Origin: Plutella xylostella
Lineage: Eukaryota; Arthropoda; Insecta; Lepidoptera; Plutellidae
Length of the DNA: 64,000 nt
Assembly (NCBI RefSeq): GCF_932276165.1
Contig: NC_064002.1
Location: 3,224,001-3,288,000 of the forward strand
Reading direction: 5' to 3'
Below are positions 43,301 through 52,300 of the stretch, piece after piece (positions within the stretch are counted from its first letter, which is position 1; each line of letters begins with the position of its first letter). Made by a program: the position numbers and the translations under genes. The notes under the pieces are model-generated. The model saw only the letters and a list, made by a program, of their open reading frames with translations. It had not been told where the DNA came from and ran no database searches.

Positions 43301-46300
43301 TCCAATTTGCAGAATGGACATTTGGCAGTGACTTGCATTTACGATTGTCGAACTTGCGACTGCAATTGCGCCGGTCAGTGATCTCGCCACGAAGCTCTAT
43401 TTTGGCAGGCAGTGATAGCAAAGTGCGGGCGATGCGTCGCAGGCATCGGTGGAAATAGAACCAATTTCCGACCCGCACCGCTGACCGCAGCACGCATCGC
43501 CCTTTCGAACGTACGAGGGCCTTTGAGCCCGCCGCCGCCCGACCACAGACCCAGGGCTCGGCTATAACATCTGTGTTTGCTATTCACGGTAAATACTAGA
43601 ATACGAATTTAGACCTAATTAAAGCCCGTACGGAAGCTGTCTGTACACTGCCAAGAGTAATTCCACTGTGGGCGGTACAATGTGGGCTGGGCTGTTTACT
43701 GGAATGTTCGTATTTCAGATTAAAATACTAAAAACGTCGCTCCAGCTTGGTCTATGATATAGGCGTTGGCGTTGAATACTTAATATAGCCATAAATCAGA
43801 TACTAAAAGCCAACTATATCAAACAACCCTATACCGATATAAATAAAATATTGGTATTTCATTTTGTTTATCGAATTTCACTGTCAAAAATAGTAGCAAA
43901 TCAAATCAATCGACGGATTTAGTAGAATACGCGATGCAGGCTTTCCGAACGTACGAATGCGCATCGGCAAAAACAAGTACCTACGAGACTACGCGCCCCT
44001 CCGGTTAAAAATATATTTCTCACTAGTCGGCGCGGGCCACATTCGCCGAATACTCACTTTGTGCTTCGCAAGTTAAATTGTATTCGATCGGAACCTGCAC
44101 TGAGGTCACAACACTTCAACACAAACAGAATATCACTGCTTCTATAAACAGTTGGAAATAAAATATTCAAGTGCTGCCATAAAATAAATAAATAGAATAA
44201 TCGAATAACGATGCGCGAGCATCACAAAGAATAATGATGACAAATCTTTTCTTTGAAAGAGCTTTTTCTCTCGTAACTTTACACCAACAAAGGGCGAGAT
44301 TTGTTAGCGGTTGCGCAATATTCAATGGTGTAACTTGCATGTTTTGTGAGGAGCATTAAAAATTATGCAATGTGTGTTGCTCGGTCCTACTTTGTGAACA
44401 TAATTTCGCGTAGCATCATACATATTTCATTAAAATGCATCTAGGGCCAACGATGAGTTATGGATGAAGGAAAGAAAAGTTTTCACCCTTAAACATATTC
44501 ACGAGCTCAGTGCAAGCAATAAATTCTCGCCGGACTGTTTCCGCTCAGCCTCGCTGTACTCTTGAAGGTTTAAGCTGAACAATAAGTAGCGGAAGTGCAT
44601 TCAAAATTGACTCTTATGCAACGGAATTAAAGCTCAGCACCGACATGCACGATATTGGTTTACGGACGCAGTTAGAGATCTGTGCTACTCAAACAATGCT
44701 ACTGCTAGTTCAGGCTGCGCGAACAGCGAGGTGCATTATGCGAGAGAGCTTTCTATTTCAGCAGATTTCAGAGTTACCAGTGCGAGTTGCTTTAATTAAT
44801 GAATCGGGCGGTTTATCTAACCGTGACGCTTTGTATGCTCAGTATAAATATACGTGCACACGTTTCATGCTTCATTATTCTACATTGTAGCTTATCTTGG
44901 CCACTGGAGTATTAGAAGCCCGGTAAATAAAGACGTCCAATAATAGAGATAATAGAACCAATATGTCTCGGCTAGGACAAATAGAGGGACAATAAATGGC
45001 GTCGACTCACCGACTCGATGGCTTTTTCGAGGCGATATATCTCCTCCTGTAACAGATGGAGGGTGCCGGTCTTGCCGCGGTGGCGCGCGAAGGCCGCCGC
45101 ACACGCGCTGTGGATACTGTTCACCCAGTTCTCCAGCTCGATCTAGGGACAAATCGTGCGGCTTAGCTCAGACGATCCGACAGTTCTCTACTGCAATGCG
45201 AAATGATAAATTGTGCAGACAAACGTACCTGACACGGCGCTTGAAACAAATAGGCATCACCGAACGCAGTGCTCAGACAGAAGATGTAGTCACGCTTTGG
45301 ATGTTCCGGGATGGGTTGCATGATGGCGCCGTCCACTATGATGAGGTGTTTGGGGGCGGCTTCGACCGAGCGTCCCTCGCGGGAGTCGCACGGGTAGAAC
45401 AGCAGAGTGGTGCCCTTGAGGCAGACCCAGTACCCCTTCCAGCCTCGCTTGCGGGCCAGCTCGATCTGGTGCTTCTTGCGGAGCAGCCACTTCTTCACGC
45501 TCAGGAATCTATGGAATTAATACACCGGTCAGCATTGCGATTTGTTTAACTACAAATTAGAAATAGAGGAATAGGGTAGGGTATATAATGTACGTACCAT
45601 TTTATACATATATTTTTATATTTTTACAAACTTATCTGCAGTTAAAAATAATAACCAGACGCTTTAATTTATATGACGAAGACATCGTTTATTTTTTACA
45701 ACAAAAGCATGCTATATTTATTAAATTAGAACACATTGCACAAAATTCATTTGGTCAAGCTTGTCTTCTTCAGCTGTATACCGCCTGGTGTTTCATCAAT
45801 CACTCCAAAATAGATGAGGTAGCGGACGGCTAGCTTTATCTTTCTATTGACATCCTTGGTAGGGCACGGTAGCGTGAAGTTCTTTTTAATATAGGTTTGT
45901 AATTGGTTCATGGGCACTCGTTTCTGTGGTCCCCCGAGCATCTGCATCGCCCATATGATTACGTTCACAGGGGTCGGACTCAGCTTCTGGTTCCTGCGTT
46001 TCGCATGCTTGAAGTCTTCTCTCACTTGGTAAACAGTGGCAATACTCGATTTTGAGTTCGAACGCATTGTTTGTTAGGAATTGCAATATTATGTCTGTGC
46101 TGATTGTTGAGATTTTTAAATAATTTTTTGGTTTTTATAATTTAAGATTCAAATCAAAAATATTTCGTCAGGTTTGAATTTTGAGCCATATTTGACGTTT
46201 GATGCGTGTTTTTCATTTGCACCAAACCAAAGGCAAAATAAAATATATTTTTTACATAGAATTGTTTTGGATCTCAAATAAAAATGCCTTTTATTTATTA

Positions 46301-49300
46301 AAGAATTCCATTTCTAAAAATAAATGATATTTTTGAAACACGCTAAAACTAGTATTTAATATTTTTGAAACACAAACGACGACGACGACAACACTATTAT
46401 TGCATTTGTATTTCAACTTAATTTACAATATGAGAGAATTTTAAGTGAATTGATTTATTTCTTAAGAAATGTATGAAGATTTCACTGGTACCGTCAGTAT
46501 TGCTGACTTATAGAAAATTAATCACCGGCTTTCTGTTTTTGTCCCCCGGGTACGAGTGGTTATTGTGACAAAGGCACAAAGGATTTACAAGGGACGAAAG
46601 ACTAAATTCAACATAAGATAAAACAAAATTGTCTGCGCTTACAATTACATTGCATTAGGAAACCGTAACTTTCCTACCTAAAATTTGTTTTGTCTTTATT
46701 AACGAATGGCCTCGGTTGGGGAAAATGCGAGGTTTGACTAAAGGTAAGATTTGTGTCTTTGTGACGGGCTCGGATGCGGCTCGTTCGAGTGTCTCAAACA
46801 GATCCTTGCACAAAGGAACTTTACTTTAGCAAGTAAACATACTTGAGACCCTCTTCTTGCTGCGCAGGATCTGCGTAGTTTTTGCAACGTTGAATGGGTC
46901 ACGGCTAAGATTTCCCTCCGGTCATTTGGGATTCATGGAAGGAATTGTAACCTCAGGGCTCATAAAAGACGCCGCAGGATTCACTTTCAAGAGTCGCCAT
47001 GTCGTAATACGCCGTTGTCTCCGCTTGTTTAACATCTTCTTGCCATTTACATTTAAAACAGGTACCTACAAGTTGGTCGAGATTTTTGTAAAAACGTCTT
47101 TACATTTCACGTTTGCTACACTTTTTTCTTGAAAGCCCGCAGCGCTTTGTCTCATCTGTAGTGGGTAGTGAAGTCACTGTACCTACTAGGCGGAACCGTT
47201 GTCTGCATTGAAAATTTCCCGAGGAAGTTTTATGGGCACAAAGATAAAGTGTGGAACAGATACGGCACTTAAGACAGTTGGTTTATCTGGAGCCGAAGCC
47301 GCCACAATGCGGTGGCTTCCCGGAGGCGCCGGCTCGTGTTGTAAACCGACACTATATATGTGCGAACTATTCCGATATCCTGGATGTATGTTCTGCCGCT
47401 ACGAATGCCTCACCTTATTGGATTTTATTCCTTCTTGCACAGGTGACTTAGGTGTTTTTACGGAATATATGTACAATCTATTGTTACAATACCGTTTAGC
47501 ACGCCAAGATAGATGAGCTGTGGAAGCACAACACAATATAAATGTGCATACTTTGCGAACCCTAATAAATTATTCCAAGTAATTCCTGGGTATATCTATT
47601 CCGGTTAGCTACCCGCTTTGATGACGTAGTCTGATGTTAGGTATTATTTCCACTACATTAACGGGATCATTAGTGAAAGTTTCCGCAGAGCGCTTAAGGG
47701 GTTCAGTTCCAGTCAACTGTTTGTGTGCTGTATATTTTAGTAGGTACATTGTTTGTTTATTTTAGCTTAGCTTCGTTGGGTAACTTGATACAAAGATAAA
47801 TAAGGAAATCTATAAATTTCCGCTACGTAACTAAACTGTAAATATGGCGTTAATTAAATAATGTGCGTTTTCTTTTGTTAATTTAATCGGTTGAAATAAC
47901 AAAAGAAAAATACGTTTTTGGTTAATTGAATATTGTTTTTTTTTATATAGAATATTAGTTTAAAAAAAAAACATTATAATATAAAGGTATTCTCTAACTT
48001 ATGGTTCTTTGCCAGAGAGTGACAAAATAGTTCAATGGCTAAAATGTTCAATAAATACATTTCAAATCTTCAAATCATGTCGGTCGTTCAGTATCGGGTA
48101 CCCAATTCTGGAAACGATAGCTTTGTCAGACTCTAGCAGATGGCGATTGTCGCCTGACAACCATAACAAGTCTAGACCTAATCACAAATAATTGACCTAT
48201 GAGCTTTTCGTTTTCAGTAAGTACTGGCCATTTCAAATTGGAAAAAAGTTTGCAATGGCTTTGTATTCTATTCAGTTTGTACAAACTCAGTGTTAGCTAT
48301 ATAATTGAGAGTGCAAACAATATAATTTAAAAGCTGAAAAAAATGATAGCAAATATGATACGTTAACACTCATAGAGTCGAATTTTAATTAAATTTATTA
48401 ATTTTTGACAGCTTAAAATAAGAATTTGTGCCTTCAGAATTGACATCAATCTTTTGTTTATTGATTAGTATTGTACACTCACCCAGCCTTCCTGACAGCG
48501 CCGGTGCAGTTGAAGGAGGCGGCGGCGGCGCCGGTCTGCTTCCCCTTGTAGGGGGAGTTCATGGCGCTCTCTCCCGCCTCGTCCTCGTCCGACACGGCCG
48601 TCGTCAGCGACATGCGGTCATCGTCCGATATCTGCGCGACAATGTGTTGAGAATTATCACCCGGGGAGATTTTATAGTGGACAATTTTTTGAGGGTTTGT
48701 CTTTATCGCCGTCACCGGGATGGAAACGAGAATGAGATGACGTGGCGGAGGGCGGTATCAGACCCGTTGCTTACATGCCGACAGGTGGACGCTTACTTTT
48801 AGCTGTTGGTACATACATTTAATGTGGCCGTGTGTCCAGACTCGTGCAGTCGTTGACGGCGTGCAGTGGACAAACAATCTTTGGATAGATAGTACTGGTG
48901 GAAAAGTATATTTTCATCATCACAGCTAAGCTGCATAGCGTGCACATCTCTCAATCGATAGGCATTGAGAGATGTGCATGCTATGCAGCTTAGCTGTGAT
49001 GATGAAAATATACTTTTCCACCAGTACTAGGATGTGTGGACCAATAAATATGATTGTTGGATATCAAACGCAGAATAGCACATATCTGATGAATTGTCAC
49101 CCTTTAGGTAGTAATACAGGGAATGCTCATTGATGAGCAAAGAACCGCTGGTTGTGTACTGACTGCATAAATGCGCTATGTGCAAGATATTACCTTGTAA
49201 TAGTAGTCAGTAGTCCAGTAGGTACGCTGTTCGGCCGTTGCTAGCCCGAGTTGACCTTCTGTTGTAATTACACGCCCACAGAGAATAGAACACAAGTTGG

Positions 49301-52300
49301 ACAAAAAAAATATCATCATCCAGATGTATACCTGGATACGTGAAGTTTATACATATACACACGTATCGTACATGCTGTTAATAAATGGCTGTTTTTAAAT
49401 TACGTATTCAATTTTACAAATAATTCATTTCATAAATATTTCCTACATCATATCGATGCATATATTTTTAAATAATTGAACGTAATAAGAGTACATGTAA
49501 AGTTATTTCAGAAACAGACATTTACTGATATTCAATGATATTCTATATCACTGGTGGAATATCGTATTGATGCTGATTACACTGAAATTCCGGATCTCCT
49601 TTTAATTAAAATGGAATTCAATGTGTGTATTTAAAACTGCACAGTTGTAATTATTTTAATTAATTTACGTTATTGAATAAACTTTAGATTCAAAGCCACT
49701 CGTAATTAATGCGTATGGCTTTTTGTGGTTCAAAATTTTATTCCATTCATTAATTATTAAGCTGTAGTAATACACCATTAACAATATTAATTTTCAACCT
49801 ATCAGTATTATACTATATTCACAAACATAATATAATTATGTGTTGCGTATGTTCACGATATTGATATCACCTTTAGACGTGTGGTTTGTAGAATTACGTT
49901 CAGATTATAATATTGTACGAAATTCTCCTCTCTGGTCTAAATAACATGTAAATACTAGTCAATGGAGCAAAATTATCAATTAGGATGTGGTATTGACGTG
50001 ATTAAATTCCCTCCATGTTATTATATCCTCTGCACCCTAACTTATGGATAGTATGGGTAGTGTAGTTACTGTGATATCAATATTCAAAAGAAATATCATA
50101 CTTACTGTAGAAATCATCTATGAATAAAAAATATATAGGTGTTCGTTAGAACGATTTGGCTAATTATTGAAATCGTGTGATAGGAAAATAGTGATACGAG
50201 ATACTAATTTTTAAGGTGGAATGAAGCTCGCGAGCACAAGCCAGTATGTAACACATAATATAAGTATGACTAACCGAATATAGGTACCTACATAGTTCGC
50301 CAGATTAGACCCATGATAAGTTAATGAAGCGTACCTAATAAATAATACTGACTACAGAATGGGGACCAATACATATTTACGTGTATGTTCCTCCATGTAA
50401 TCTCTCGACGTAGGAGCGTATAAATAAATATATTATTTCGGCGTAGTTCACCAAGCTTCAGCCAATGTGAGTGGCTGTTACAAATAACACACGAAGTTGT
50501 ATAAATTCAACTGTACTGTACACATCGCTTTTGACGGAAAGGCTTATGATTTACGTAAATAATAAACAACACGGCTACGAACTCAGTTTTAGCAAAAATC
50601 CAATACTGATGCAGTTTAGCCTGTTTATTTTTTTAAAGTGCAGCGCAGTGGAGGTAAATCCCCGGAACACATTCCTCTCTGAGATTCGCATTTGTACGCC
50701 TGACACATGGAACAAGCCTCGCCTCGACATTTCATAAATAGTTCTGCAGATACCGTCGCAATAGCCATACAGCTATTCGGTAGAAGGCCTCAGGTATTGG
50801 ACAGTATTTGCGTATATATTTTTGCATTTTTTGTTTACAGGCTCTAAATTGGCTCGGGTTTAGTGCCTCAGATGTGAGTATGTATTTTATATGTTTTTTA
50901 TGGCCGGAACCAAGTTGGGTTTGTGAGTTTTTTGAGTTTACCGGGAAAAAATGGAATAAAATATGTAATAAATCGCTGCTCCCCTTTATTAAGTAATCAA
51001 TGATAGAGAAGAGAACGTTGTCTATTCGTTACCACCATTTATATGAAATCTCATAATGTAGTTACCTATATCTCACATACCATTTTGCCAACATATGTAT
51101 GTATACGTAGGTATGCGAATGAATAAGTTTGTTAAAACCTTTGCTCCGCCATGACTGACTTTATGAGATGAAAAATGAAGGTAAAGGTACGTCTATAGTA
51201 AGTATGAAAGAAAGTGGGGGCGGGACGGAGGTGTAGGGGGGGACTAGGCACTTCTACCTGCGAAAATAGTTTCCGCCAGCAGTTCTCGGCACAAAATAAA
51301 ATAGCACTAAACGAGTCAAGCTTTAATTTATTTTTAGTTCCAGATGTCATCAACATACATACAGCTTTTTAATTGGAACATGAGTTCTTTACAATTTTGT
51401 AATATTCTGACGCTATTGGAAAATTGATTTTGCTGGAGTTAAATTGGTTTTCCCGTTAAATATTACAAGACGTGCACTTGAGAGACTGAAGATTAATACA
51501 GCTGAAAATACCGACTCAATTTTAAAATAAATTGGTATATTTTTATGAACAGTATAAAATTGTGAACCTTTGAATTTGAAAACATTAAGAAATGTAAATT
51601 ATTTTTACTATTTAGGTATCTACCTAGTAAATAGCTTTTAATATTATATAATACACATATACATAATTTGGTCATGTACAGGAATATAGACATAATAATA
51701 TTTAGATGTGATAAATGTAAATAAGATATTTTCAGTCATTTCCCCTTCAGTATATTAGAAAGGAATTTGAGTGGACGGCAACAAAATTGCTGTATTATTA
51801 TAGCTCGGGGCAAGGTGCGCTGGAAACAAATTACAGTAACGTATAAAAAAATTCGATATAAAGATAAATCTTCATCCGGAACGGAATTTATAAAATATTT
51901 AATGCATATTTTTCGTACAGGGTCGAAATGTACAACGTACATATTAATTTAATGGTGGAAATATTCGAAGGAAATAATGAAATATAATAAGGAACGAATG
52001 TGAAATCTGCATTGACTATGTAATTACAATTGACAACAAATAGGTACTTTCTATCAACCATAGGACGACCGCAAATATGAATTCTATCACATTCGCAGCT
52101 ATTACAGCAGCACTATGGCTAAAACAAACCACAAAAGCTTCATCAGGTAACGCCAACCACAAAGGACATTTCACCCATGTACGGAACCACAAGCTTTTGA
52201 TTATGGCGTAGACACAATGAGCGTAGCGTTTGAGCCGTGGAGCCACGGCCCTTGGCTCGATGGCCCTCCGCGCTGCGCCTACTTGCCCTTTCAGGAAAAA

